Assembly (NCBI RefSeq): GCF_029888045.1
Contig: NZ_JARXRN010000025.1
Location: forward strand, 216,368-280,367
Origin: Luteimonas rhizosphaericola
Lineage (GTDB): Bacteria; Pseudomonadota; Gammaproteobacteria; Xanthomonadales; Xanthomonadaceae
DNA length: 64,000 nucleotides
Reading direction: 5' to 3'
A program made the position numbers and the translations under genes. Each line of letters begins with the position of its first letter. Within the stretch, counting starts at the first letter, position 1. Under the pieces are notes generated by a model. That model did no database searches. It was not told the DNA's origin and saw nothing but the letters and a program-made list of their open reading frames with translations. This document shows positions 51,928 through 60,301 of this stretch, piece by piece.

Positions 51928-51943
51928 GGTGCCGTACGGCACC
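51928..51943. promoter_or_regulatory. 16-bp palindrome upstream of the toxin gene
   Basis: GGTGCCGTACGGCACC, perfectly symmetric, 20 bp before the toxin ATG in the divergent region shared with the ATP-grasp gene. It has the size and symmetry of an operator for a dimeric repressor. No cognate regulator is adjacent. Confidence 0.45.
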
Positions 51944-52050
51944 CTCGGTGAGGCAGGGTACGCAGCCCCGGCGGGGCGCGACATTGGGGAAAACCCGGGG
52001 CGGGACGCGCCCGCCGGCCGCGTCGTGCCGGCCCCGTCACCCCCCGCCCC

Positions 52051-52056
52051 TATACT
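52051..52056 (+). promoter_or_regulatory. -10 box upstream of the ATP-grasp/alpha-E gene
   Basis: TATACT, five of six to consensus, 68 nt before the ATG at 52125; no good -35. Confidence 0.4.
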
Positions 52057-52124
52057 CTGCCGTCCGACCCGCGGTCGGTCGCGGTCCGCGCCCGGGGCCG
52101 CGCCGGGACGCGGCCCGCCACCGG

Positions 52125-54533
52125 ATGGATGCGCACGCGATGCCCGCAGCTCCGCCAATCCCCGGTCACGCCGACGGCCTGCAGTCGCGCTACCGGACGC
52201 TGTGGGGCGGGGTGGACGAGATGCTCGGCACCGATGGCCAGCTGCGCCCCGTGTGGCAGCGCTTCGTGCACATGCTCGACGGGTTGACCGAGACCGAGCT
52301 CGCCTCGCGCTTCGCCCGCGCCCACCAGTACATGCGCGATGCCGGCGTGTACTACAGCGCCTATGACGACCGCGGCGGCCCGCGCGAGCGCGAATGGCCG
52401 CTCTCGCCGCTGCCGGTGCTGATCGATGCCGCGGAATGGCGCGACATCGGCGCCGGCCTGGTGCAGCGCGCCGAACTGCTCGAGCGCGTGGTGGCCGACC
52501 TGCACGGTCCGCAGCAGCTGGTGGCCGACGGCCTGCTGCCGCCGGAGCTGATCGCCGCCAATCCCGAGTTCCTGCGGCCGATGGTCGGGGTGGCGCCGCG
52601 TGGCGGCCACTACCTGCATTTCTGCGCATTCGAGCTCGGGCGCGGGCCCGACGGCCGCTGGTGGGTACTGGGCGACCGCACCCAGGCGCCGTCCGGCGCC
52701 GGCTTCGCGCTGGAGAACCGCGTCGCCACCGTGCGCGCGTTCCCGGACCTGCCCGAGGACATGCACCTGTACCGGCTGGCCGGCTTCTTCCGCCGCTACC
52801 GCGATGCGCTGCTGGACCTGGCCGACGGCCGCATGGGCGCGATCGGTGTGCTCACGCCGGGCCCTAACAACGAGACTTATTACGAACACGCCTGGCTCGC
52901 GCGCTACCTCGGCGTGCTGCTGCTGGAAGGCGACGACCTGACCGTGCGCGACGGCGCGATGCACGTGCGCACGGTGTCGGGCCTGCAGCCGCTGAGCGTG
53001 CTGTGGCGGCGCGTGGACGCGGCCTTCGTCGATCCGCTCGAGCTGCGCGGCGACTCGTGGATCGGCACCGCCGGCGCCGTGGGCGCACTGCGCGCCGGCA
53101 GCCTGACGATGGCCAACGCGCTCGGCTCGGGCGTGGTCGAGACGCGCGCGATGCAGGCCTTCCTGCCGCGCATCTGCCACGCGCTCACCGGGCAGGCGCT
53201 GCAATTGCCGGGCATCGCCACCTGGTGGTGCGGGCAGCCGGCCGAACGCGAGCAGGTGATCGCACAGGCCGACCGCATGCTGATCGGCCCGGCGTTCTCC
53301 ACCCGCCTGCCCTACGAGGATCCGCAGGCCACCCGTCCCGGCGCCCAGCTCGACCCCGACGAACGCGCGCGCCTGCTGCAGCAGCTGCGCAGCGACGGCG
53401 CGCGCTGGGTGGCGCAGGAGGCGGTCAGGCTCTCGACCACGCCGGTGTACATGGACGGCCGCCTGGAGCCGCGCCCGTTCGTGCTGCGCGCGTTCGTGGC
53501 GCGCACGCCCGACGGCTGGGAAGTGATGCCCGGCGGCTTCGCCCGCATCGGCGCCCAGGCCGATACCCGCGCGATCGCGATGCAGCTCGGCGGCCAGGCG
53601 GCCGACGTGTGGGTGGTGGGCGAGCGCCCGGTGGTGCAGGAGACGCTGCTGGCGGGGGCCCACCTGCAGCGGCGCGAGTCGGCGCTGCCCAGCCGCGCGG
53701 CCGAGAACCTGCTCTGGCTCGGCCGCTACACCGAGCGCAGCGAGGCCATCGCGCGCGTGCTGCGGGCCTACCACGTGCGTCTGGCCGAGATCGGCGACCA
53801 CCCCGCGCCGCTGCTCGACGTGCTGGGCGACTACCTCGACCGCATCGGCGTGGAGGTCATCGATCCCATTCCCGCGGGCCTGCTGCGCAGCCTCGACGGC
53901 GCGGCCACCAGCGCCAGCCGCATCCGCGACCGCTTCTCGCCCGACGGCTGGGGCGCGCTGCACGACCTGTCCACCACTGCCAACCGCTTCGCCGAGCGGG
54001 TGACGGCGGGCGACGACGCCAGCCGCGCGGTGACGGTCCTGCTGCGCAAGCTGGCGGGCTTCTCCGGCCTGATGTACGAGAACATGTACCGCTCCAACGG
54101 CTGGCGCTTCCTCGAGATCGGCCGTCGCATCGAGCGCGGCATCCAGATCGCCGACGTGCTCGCGCTGCTGTTCCGCAGCGAGGCCCCGGCGGGGCTGCAG
54201 CAGGCGCTGCTGGAGATCGCCGACAGCGTCATGACCCACCGCAACCGCTACGGCGTCAACGCCGGCCCGCACAGCGTGCTCGACCTGCTGGCACTGGACG
54301 GCGCGAACCCGCGTTCGGTGATGTTCCAGGTCGACAAGCTGCGCGAGGCGTTCGCGCAGCTGCCGGCAACCGGGGCCGGCCACCCGCTGCCCGACTTCGC
54401 CCGCCAGGCGATGCGCCTGCACACCGAACTGGCCACCCGCGATGCCGCGGCGCTGGATCCGGCGACGCTCGCCGGCCTGTCGCGCGACATCGCCGGGCTC
54501 TACAACGGCGTCTCGCGCGCCTATTTCCATTGA
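52125..54533 (+). CDS. Circularly permuted ATP-grasp fused to alpha-E domain
   Basis: An 802-residue cytosolic protein that joins two families usually encoded separately. Residues about 20-480 form the circularly permuted ATP-grasp type 2 region (DUF404/DUF407), with LLPPELIAANPEFLRPM, GVAPRGGHYLHFCAFELGRG, NETYYEHAWLARYLGV, LRAGSLTMANALGSGVVET and YMDGRLEPRPFVLRAFV. Residues about 520-800 are alpha-E (DUF403): LPSRAAENLLWLGRYTERSE, MYENMYRSNGWRFLEIGRR and FQVDKLREAF. Comparative work predicts that such proteins make or modify peptides together with a transglutaminase-like partner, present next door. Biochemical function is unproven. Start at 52125 or the ATG at 52140. Confidence 0.9.
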   Translation: MDAHAMPAAPPIPGHADGLQSRYRTLWGGVDEMLGTDGQLRPVWQRFVHMLDGLTETELASRFARAHQYMRDAGVYYSAYDDRGGPREREWPLSPLPVLIDAAEWRDIGAGLVQRAELLERVVADLHGPQQLVADGLLPPELIAANPEFLRPMVGVAPRGGHYLHFCAFELGRGPDGRWWVLGDRTQAPSGAGFALENRVATVRAFPDLPEDMHLYRLAGFFRRYRDALLDLADGRMGAIGVLTPGPNNETYYEHAWLARYLGVLLLEGDDLTVRDGAMHVRTVSGLQPLSVLWRRVDAAFVDPLELRGDSWIGTAGAVGALRAGSLTMANALGSGVVETRAMQAFLPRICHALTGQALQLPGIATWWCGQPAEREQVIAQADRMLIGPAFSTRLPYEDPQATRPGAQLDPDERARLLQQLRSDGARWVAQEAVRLSTTPVYMDGRLEPRPFVLRAFVARTPDGWEVMPGGFARIGAQADTRAIAMQLGGQAADVWVVGERPVVQETLLAGAHLQRRESALPSRAAENLLWLGRYTERSEAIARVLRAYHVRLAEIGDHPAPLLDVLGDYLDRIGVEVIDPIPAGLLRSLDGAATSASRIRDRFSPDGWGALHDLSTTANRFAERVTAGDDASRAVTVLLRKLAGFSGLMYENMYRSNGWRFLEIGRRIERGIQIADVLALLFRSEAPAGLQQALLEIADSVMTHRNRYGVNAGPHSVLDLLALDGANPRSVMFQVDKLREAFAQLPATGAGHPLPDFARQAMRLHTELATRDAAALDPATLAGLSRDIAGLYNGVSRAYFH

Positions 54534-54566
54534 GCGCCGTGGCGGGCCCGGGCCGAGGATCTTCCG

Positions 54567-55448
54567 ATGCGCTATGACGTGCGCCTGCGCCTGAGCTACG
54601 CCTACCAGCGCCCGGTGGGCGACGCTCACCACCTGGTGCGGGTGCAGCCGCGCGAACTGCCCGGCATCCAGCATGTGGAAGACGTGCGGGTGCGCATCGA
54701 TCCCGCCCCGTCCGAACGCACCCAGTTCGACGACTATTTCGGCAATCCCGTGCTGTCGATCGCGCTGCGCCCGCCGCACCGCGCGCTGGAGGTGGAGATG
54801 CGCGCGCACGTGCGCGTGGAGCGCGACGGGCAGTCGCAGCTCGACCTCTCGCCCGACCCGGCCGGCCTGCAGGCCGAGCTGGCCGGGCTGCGCACGCTCG
54901 CGCCCGATGCGCCGTGGCACTTCCTGCCCGCCAGCGCGCGCGCGCCGCTGCTCGCGCGCCTGACCGACTACGCCCGCGCCAGCGCGCGCAGCGGCAGCAG
55001 CGTGTACGCGCTGGTGCAGGATCTGGGCCTGCGCCTGCACGGGGATTTCGCCTACGACCCCGACGCGACCGAAGTCGACACGCCCGCGGGCGAGGCCTTC
55101 GACATGCGGGCGGGCGTGTGCCAGGACTTCAGCCACATCATGATCGCGGGGCTGCGCGGCCTGGGCATTCCCGCCGGCTACGTCAGCGGGTTCCTGCGCA
55201 CGGTGCCGCCGCAGGGCCGGCCGCGCCTGGAAGGCGCCGATGCCACCCACGCATGGGTGCGCGCCTGGTGCGGCGTGCAGATGGGCTGGCGCGAGTTCGA
55301 TCCCACCAACGGGATCGCCGCCGGAGACGACCACATCACCATCGCCTACGGCCGCGACTACGCCGACGTCTCGCCCATTGCCGGCGTGCTCAAGACCACC
55401 GGCGCCCAGACCGCCGCCCAGGCAGTGGACGTGCTGCCGCTGGAGTGA
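54567..55448 (+). CDS. Transglutaminase-like cysteine protease-fold protein
   Basis: A 293-residue cytosolic protein with the N-terminal beta domain typical of bacterial transglutaminase-like proteins (MRYDVRLRLSYAYQRPVGDA, LRVQPRE-type sequence). The C-terminal catalytic core has its triad visible: Cys in RAGVCQDFSHIMI, His in GADATHAWVRAWC and Asp in WREFDPTNGI. It begins 33 bp after the ATP-grasp/alpha-E gene. The two families are consistently linked, so they probably act in one peptide-processing or ligation pathway with an unknown substrate. Confidence 0.92.
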   Translation: MRYDVRLRLSYAYQRPVGDAHHLVRVQPRELPGIQHVEDVRVRIDPAPSERTQFDDYFGNPVLSIALRPPHRALEVEMRAHVRVERDGQSQLDLSPDPAGLQAELAGLRTLAPDAPWHFLPASARAPLLARLTDYARASARSGSSVYALVQDLGLRLHGDFAYDPDATEVDTPAGEAFDMRAGVCQDFSHIMIAGLRGLGIPAGYVSGFLRTVPPQGRPRLEGADATHAWVRAWCGVQMGWREFDPTNGIAAGDDHITIAYGRDYADVSPIAGVLKTTGAQTAAQAVDVLPLE

Positions 55449-55488
55449 GCTCGCGCGGCTATTTGCATGTCGGGCTCACCACACTCGC

Positions 55489-55568
55489 GTAGCCCGGGTA
55501 AGCGGAGCGCACCCGGGATTGGGTCGATGCGGAAAACACCCCGGGTGCGCTTCGCTTACCCGGGCTAC
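55489..55568. repeat. Inverted pair of family-A REPs between convergent genes
   Basis: A forward copy (55489-55517) and a reverse copy (55540-55568) are separated by 22 bp, so they can pair in a long hairpin (about 29 bp per arm with one mismatch). The pair lies between the stops of the transglutaminase-like gene and the leftward DUF2200 gene and may end both transcripts. Confidence 0.8.
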
Positions 55569-55590
55569 GGACCTGAATCATCCAACACGG

Positions 55591-55941
55591 CTACGCGCGC
55601 AGGATCCTGTCTATCGCCTTGCCCTTGGCCAGTTCGTCGACCAGCTTGTCGAGGATGCGGATGCGCCGCATCAGCGGGTCTTCGATCGCTTCCACCCGTA
55701 CCCCGCACACCACGCCGGTAACCCGTTCGCTGGCCGGGTGTATCGCCGGTGCCTGGTCGAAGAAGCCTGCGAAGTCGGTGTCCTGCGCGATCTGTCGCTG
55801 CAGGCCGGCCTGGGTGTAGCCGGTGAGCCAGCGGATCACCTGGTCCACCTCCGCCTGGGTGCGACCCTTGCGCTCGGCCTTCTGCACGTACAGCGGATAC
55901 ACGCTGGAGAACTTCATCGCGAAGATGCGGTGGCTGCTCAT
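55591..55941 (-). CDS. DUF2200-family protein
   Basis: A 116-residue cytosolic protein. It matches DUF2200 along its length: [58 protein letters not shown] and [19 protein letters not shown]. The function of this small, sporadically distributed family is unknown. ATG at 55941; a tandem 37-bp repeat begins 16 bp upstream. It leads a run of small accessory genes. Confidence 0.9.
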   Translation of the reverse strand: MSSHRIFAMKFSSVYPLYVQKAERKGRTQAEVDQVIRWLTGYTQAGLQRQIAQDTDFAGFFDQAPAIHPASERVTGVVCGVRVEAIEDPLMRRIRILDKLVDELAKGKAIDRILRA

Positions 55942-55957
55942 GCGTGGTGCCCCACCC

Positions 55958-56030
55958 GTGCCGGATGGAAACGCCTTTCAGGCACAGCGGCGCTGTGCCG
56001 GATGGAAACGCCTTTCAGGCACAGCGGCGC
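55958..56030. repeat. Tandem 37-bp hairpin repeat, two copies
   Basis: Two copies start at 55958 and 55995, each beginning GTGCCGGATGGAAACGCC; the 36 bases compared are identical. Each can fold: GTGCC pairs with GGCAC and, inside, GAAA with TTTC. It lies just upstream of the leftward DUF2200 gene. Two copies are too few for a CRISPR array. Confidence 0.8.
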
Positions 56031-56185
56031 GTGCTCGCTCGCGTCGACCTTCATCGGCACTCAAGGGTTCCCCTCCCGGATCGATCTCGAAACGCGATGA
56101 CCTTGCGGCTACCGGAGTGGCATCACGCGCGATGGGCGATGACGGACGCTCATGGCAGCCCGCCGGCGCCGGCCCCGCAGCGGGC

Positions 56186-56701
56186 TCACCTGTCCTGGCG
56201 CACGTGCGGCAGCAGGAAACGCATGAAATCCGCCTTGCCCACCGGCACACCGAGCAGGCGCAGGATCGCGTAGGTGGTGGTGATGTGGAAGTAGAAGTTG
56301 GGCAGCAGGTAGTCGCTCACGTACAGGTGCGCGGTGGTCTCGCAGTACAGGCCGGGACCGAGGCCCGTGCGCTTGGCCTCGTCCAGCCGGGCGTCGTCGG
56401 CATCGATCGCCGCCACCAGGGCGCGCGTGTCCCGGATGTATCCGCGCGCCGCGTCGAGGCTGCGCACCTCCGGGTCGAGCAGCGAGATCGGCTGCCGTGC
56501 GCACCACAGCGCGAAGCCGCGCGGCTGGTTGCAGGCGAAGGCGACCTGGGTCCCCAGCGGGAACATGTCGGGCGCCAGGCGCTCGCCCATCGCGGCGTCG
56601 ATGTCCGGCAGGTGCGCCTGCCCCACGTCGAGGATATGGTCCAGCGTGTCCAGGCGCGAGATGAAGACGCGCTTGAGTTCGGTGATTCCGGTGTCGGCCA
56701 T
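56186..56701 (-). CDS. DUF1993-family protein
   Basis: A 171-residue protein with a DinB-like four-helix character. DUF1993 features seen are ELKRVFISRLDTLDHILDVG, ERLAPDMFPLGTQVAFACN, LDAARGYIRDTRALVAAID and YLLPNFYFHITTTYAILRL with LGVPVGKADFM. The function is unknown. ATG at 56701. It is separated from DUF2200 by about 240 bp that hold only the tandem repeat, and follows the DUF4287 gene by 47 bp on the same strand. Confidence 0.9.
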   Translation of the reverse strand: MADTGITELKRVFISRLDTLDHILDVGQAHLPDIDAAMGERLAPDMFPLGTQVAFACNQPRGFALWCARQPISLLDPEVRSLDAARGYIRDTRALVAAIDADDARLDEAKRTGLGPGLYCETTAHLYVSDYLLPNFYFHITTTYAILRLLGVPVGKADFMRFLLPHVRQDR

Positions 56702-56748
56702 GCAGACGCCTGTGGCGGGTGAGGGTGAGGGATGCGCCGCGCGGTCGC

Positions 56749-56964
56749 TCAGCGACCGGCCTGCGACCTGCGATAGGCGACCAGCGCATTCGCATGTCCG
56801 TGGCCAAGGCCGTGGTCCTGCTTCAGGAAGGCGACCTGCGCCATGTGCGGGCGGTCGGCGACCGTGTCCAGCAGTGCCAGCCAGTGCGCGACCGGTCGGC
56901 CGTAGGTCTTCTCGATGGACGGGAAATACGAGGCCGGGCCTGCGACTTTTGCCTGGGGTGCCAT
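56749..56964 (-). CDS. DUF4287-family protein
   Basis: A 71-residue cytosolic protein matching DUF4287: VAGPASYFPSIEKTYGRPVA, HWLALLDTV and the C-terminal FLKQDHGLGHGHANALVAY. The conserved GLGHGHANA turn is intact. The family is of unknown function. ATG at 56964; a TACGAT-type box lies near 57027. It is probably co-transcribed with the DUF1993 gene. Confidence 0.88.
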   Translation of the reverse strand: MAPQAKVAGPASYFPSIEKTYGRPVAHWLALLDTVADRPHMAQVAFLKQDHGLGHGHANALVAYRRSQAGR

Positions 56965-57195
56965 GGGATGCTCCGTGTTGGGGACTGTGGCGGCCGTGGC
57001 CGTACGCGCGACTGACCGTTCATCGTATCCGACGATCGGGATGCCGCCGGATCGACCGGGATGCTCTCCTCCGAGACCTGTCGGGTGACCGTCAGGGAAG
57101 GGGCGATCGCGCCCTCGTCGCGCCGCAGCACGGCCGCGCCCAGCGTGCGGGGACCGCGCAGTCGGCCGGGCCGCGCGACCGCGGGCATGCGGCCT

Positions 57196-57693
57196 TCACC
57201 GCCCGACCGCCATCCGCGCCCTGGACAGGAGCAGCTGCGCCACCAGCGCGAGCGGAAATGTCCGGTAGGCGGGAACATCGTCGGGAAGCGGCGCGCGACC
57301 GGGATGGAATTTCGTGGCGATCCGCGCCTGCAGCGCCGGCGCGGGATCGACGCGCGCGCGATAGACGCTGATCCAGTGCTGCGCGTTGTCGAACGCGACG
57401 AACACCGGCGTGTTGCAGCACTCTGCCACCATGCGCCTGGTCGGCGATCCGGCGCGCAGCCTGTGGGGCACCAGTGCGCCACGTTCGACCGTGTAGCGAT
57501 CCCTTCTGTGCAGCAGGTAGTGCGTCCCCGCATATGGGTCCGTCACCGGGTCGGGTGTCGGCAGGCGCGCGAGCTGGTCCGCTGCGCGCTGGCAGTCGTC
57601 GCAGTGGCAGGCCGCGCAGTAGATGCTCCGTCCGCGGAGTTCGACCGCCACCTGGCCGCATGCGCAGGTGGCGCGGGTTGCATGGCCGATCAT
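57196..57693 (-). CDS. GFA-family zinc-binding protein
   Basis: A 165-residue protein of the GFA/CENP-V fold. The zinc cysteines are visible: CACGQV near the start, CAACHCDDCQR (C-x2-C-H-C-x2-C) and a later AECCNTP. The family includes the proposed glutathione-dependent formaldehyde-activating enzyme, but most members are uncharacterised. I chose ATG at 57693 (MIGHATRATCACGQ); a GTG at 57723 would add ten residues. It stands about 230 bp upstream of the DUF4287 gene on the same strand; that gap shows nothing I can name. Confidence 0.85.
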   Translation of the reverse strand: MIGHATRATCACGQVAVELRGRSIYCAACHCDDCQRAADQLARLPTPDPVTDPYAGTHYLLHRRDRYTVERGALVPHRLRAGSPTRRMVAECCNTPVFVAFDNAQHWISVYRARVDPAPALQARIATKFHPGRAPLPDDVPAYRTFPLALVAQLLLSRARMAVGR

Positions 57694-57857
57694 GGCCGGG
57701 GCTTCGATGAAGGTCGACGCCACGTGCGTGCCGCAGCGAGGCGCCGTGCCGGCGTCGGCAGGTCGGATCGGCGCATGATGCCCCTACCCTGGTCCGCACA
57801 CGGCGGGTCGGATGTCGGCGCCGTCGGCACGGGCGCGCGTATGGCCGTGCGCATGCC

Positions 57858-59861
57858 TCACCGCTCCAGCAGGTGCTGCTGCCAGAACAGCACCGAGGCC
57901 GCGCCGAAGTAGTCGCTGTTGCTCTTCTTGCGGAAGCCATGGCCCTCGTCGTTGAACATCAGGAACCACACCGGATTGCCGTTGGCGCGCACGGCGGTGG
58001 CGATCTGCTCGGCCTCGGTGTAGGGCACGCGCGGGTCGTTGCGGCCCTGGGCCACGAACAGTGGCGCGTCGATGCGGTGGGCGTTCTTCAGCGGCGAGAT
58101 GCGGTCGAACACGGCGCGCATGGCGGGGTCGCGCTCGTCGCCGTACTCGGCCCGGCGCAGGTCGCGGCGGTATTCCTCGGTATTGGTGAGGAAAGTGGTG
58201 AAGTCCGAGATGCCGACCACGTCGATGCCGGCGCGGATGCGGTCGCTGTAGTGCATAAGCGAGGCCAGCACCATGTAACCGCCGTAGCTGCCGCCCATCA
58301 CGCCCACGCGCGAGGCGTCGAGCTCGGGCTGCTGCGCGATCCAGTCCAGCAGCGCGCCGATGTCCCTGACCGAATCCTCGCGCTTTTCGGCATTGTCCAG
58401 GGTCAGCCAGGTCTTGCCGTAGCCGGAGGAGCCGCGCACGTTGGGCACCAGCACCGCCACGCCCAGCTGGTCGAGCAGGAACTGGGTGCTGGCGTTGAAC
58501 CCCGGCCGCGCCTGCGATTCGGGGCCGCCGTGGATGCTGATCACCACCGGATAGCCGCCCGCCGGCGTCGGCCGCGCCGGCAGGTAGTAGAACGCGGGGA
58601 TCGTGCGCGGCGCGCCATCGACGGTGTCGAAGGTGGGATAGCGCACCAGGGTGGGCGCGACGAAACCGGTGGTGTCCAGTCCGCCCACTTCGCTCTTCGT
58701 CCAGCGCACCAGGGTGGCCGCGCCCAGGTCGATCACGTGCGTGTCGCTGGGCGAAGTGGCGGTGTTGAGCGTGACCGCCAGGCGCCGGTTATCGGGCGAG
58801 AATTCGAGTCCGCCGATCAGCGCCACCGGCAGTTCGGGCAGCGCGATCGGGGTGTGGGCCGGCAGCGCCAGGACGGTGAGGCGATGGATGCCGTCCTCGT
58901 TGGTGACGTAGGCCAGGTGGCGGCCGTCGCCCGACAGTTCGAAGGCATCGACGTCCCATGGCGCGGTGCTCAGCTGCACCGGCGCCGTGCCGGGGCGATG
59001 GTAGCGCAGGGTCTGGAACTCGCTCGGAGCGCTGTCCACCGGCTCGTCGGACACGTAGTACACGCCGACGCCGTCGGGCGCGTAGCGGAAATCGCCGAAG
59101 GCCGCCTTGCCGCCCTCGACCGGGAACATCCGCAGCGCGCCGCTGGCCACGTCCACTTCGCCGGGATAGGACTCGTTGATCGACACGTAGCGCGACACCA
59201 GCAGCCGCTCGCCGTCGGGCGAAAAATCCAGCGCGCTCCAGGTGCCGCCTTCCTGCAGCAGCAGCCGCGACTCGCCCGTGCGCGCGTCGCGCAGCCACAG
59301 GTCGCGGTCGGTGCCGTTGCGCGCGGTGCTGCTCCAGGCCATCAGGCCGCCGTCGTCGCTGAGCACCGTGCCGCCGTTCTGGCTGCGCTTGCCGTCGGTG
59401 AGCAGGGTGGTCTCGCGCGTGGCGGCGTCGAACCAGTACAGCTGCGAGAACTCGTCGCCGCCGCGGTCCTTGCCGAACACGAACCCCTCGCGCGGCGCGC
59501 CGGGCGGCGCCACCGCCACCCCGGCGACCGGTTCGGGATAGAAGGTCAGCTGTTCGCGCATGCCCAGCGGCTGGCAGACGCGGTGCACCTGGCTGGTCTC
59601 GGCGAAGCGCGTGGACACGAGCAGGCAGTCGTCGGCGGTCCAGCCCTCCACCGAGGCGCCACGGGTGTTCTGGTAGCGGTTGAGGCGTTCGACCAGGTCT
59701 GCCGGGATCTCCGGAATCTGCTCGGTGACGCGGTTGCCCTGTTCGATGCGTTCGACCGCGGCAGGCGATGCGTCCTTCGGTGCGGTGGCGACGGGGGACT
59801 GCGCCAGCGCCGGCAGGGCAAGCGCGAACGCAAGGCTGGACAGCGACGGGATCAGGCGCAT
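57858..59861 (-). CDS. S9-family prolyl oligopeptidase, exported
   Basis: A 667-residue serine peptidase with a signal peptide (about 1-20, ending ALPALAQ). The central part (about 100-410) is a beta-propeller with repeated SPDG-type turns (LDFSPDGERLLVS, LEFSPDNRRLAV). The alpha/beta-hydrolase domain has the nucleophile in GGSYGGYMV (about 525), Asp in GRNDPRVP (about 608) and His in DEGHGF (about 640). HGGPESQARPGF marks the oxyanion region. It should cleave peptides in the periplasm. ATG at 59861 with CCGGAGCC as ribosome site. Confidence 0.93.
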   Translation of the reverse strand: MRLIPSLSSLAFALALPALAQSPVATAPKDASPAAVERIEQGNRVTEQIPEIPADLVERLNRYQNTRGASVEGWTADDCLLVSTRFAETSQVHRVCQPLGMREQLTFYPEPVAGVAVAPPGAPREGFVFGKDRGGDEFSQLYWFDAATRETTLLTDGKRSQNGGTVLSDDGGLMAWSSTARNGTDRDLWLRDARTGESRLLLQEGGTWSALDFSPDGERLLVSRYVSINESYPGEVDVASGALRMFPVEGGKAAFGDFRYAPDGVGVYYVSDEPVDSAPSEFQTLRYHRPGTAPVQLSTAPWDVDAFELSGDGRHLAYVTNEDGIHRLTVLALPAHTPIALPELPVALIGGLEFSPDNRRLAVTLNTATSPSDTHVIDLGAATLVRWTKSEVGGLDTTGFVAPTLVRYPTFDTVDGAPRTIPAFYYLPARPTPAGGYPVVISIHGGPESQARPGFNASTQFLLDQLGVAVLVPNVRGSSGYGKTWLTLDNAEKREDSVRDIGALLDWIAQQPELDASRVGVMGGSYGGYMVLASLMHYSDRIRAGIDVVGISDFTTFLTNTEEYRRDLRRAEYGDERDPAMRAVFDRISPLKNAHRIDAPLFVAQGRNDPRVPYTEAEQIATAVRANGNPVWFLMFNDEGHGFRKKSNSDYFGAASVLFWQQHLLER

Positions 59862-60301
59862 GGGCGGCTCCGGCGGCAGGGTGGCGACAGCCTAGTCCAG
59901 ATGACGCCTGCCTGCCGATGCCGCCCTGGGGGCGAAGCCCCAGCAGCATCAGGACCGTGACATTGACGCTGTCCGCCCGCGGCGGCACCACGGCGGCCAC
60001 CATGACCTGGTCGCCGTTTCGCCACGTCTGGCGCCGTTTACCCGGCCGAAGGCATGCCTCGGGCCGGGTGCGAACGCCCGGTGCACTGCGCCGGTACGGC
60101 TGGAACTGCCTGCGGCGGATGGTCAGGGGAAGCGGGAGCGGGGTGCTGGCTGGGGCGCTGCCGGAAGCCGTCGGGCAGGGGCAGCGTCGGCGGCCGGTGT
60201 TGTCAGGCGCGGTCCGCGCGCCTCGTCATCGCGATGCCAGGTGAAGACGCCGCTGGCGGGACAGGCGGCCACGCGTCCGGTGCGCAGCCTGCTGCCGCGG
60301 C
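59862..60301. other. Spacer between dnaG and the S9 peptidase gene
   Basis: 440 bp without a gene I can support. It holds a strong hairpin (ACCCGGCC at 60040-60047 with GGCCGGGT at 60062-60069, loop including the palindrome AGGCATGCCT) that could end the dnaG transcript, and a TAGGCT-type box before the S9 gene near 59892-59897. rpoD, often found next to dnaG, is not here. Confidence 0.5.

Noticed and set aside
52050-55334. Open frame of about 1090 codons on the minus strand, opposite the ATP-grasp/alpha-E and transglutaminase genes
   Set aside because: It is an antisense shadow caused by high GC at third positions; its product is His/Arg/Ala-rich without domains, and both sense genes have clear family motifs.
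55958-56030. Possible CRISPR remnant
   Set aside because: The two repeats are directly adjacent with no spacer between them and no cas genes lie nearby.
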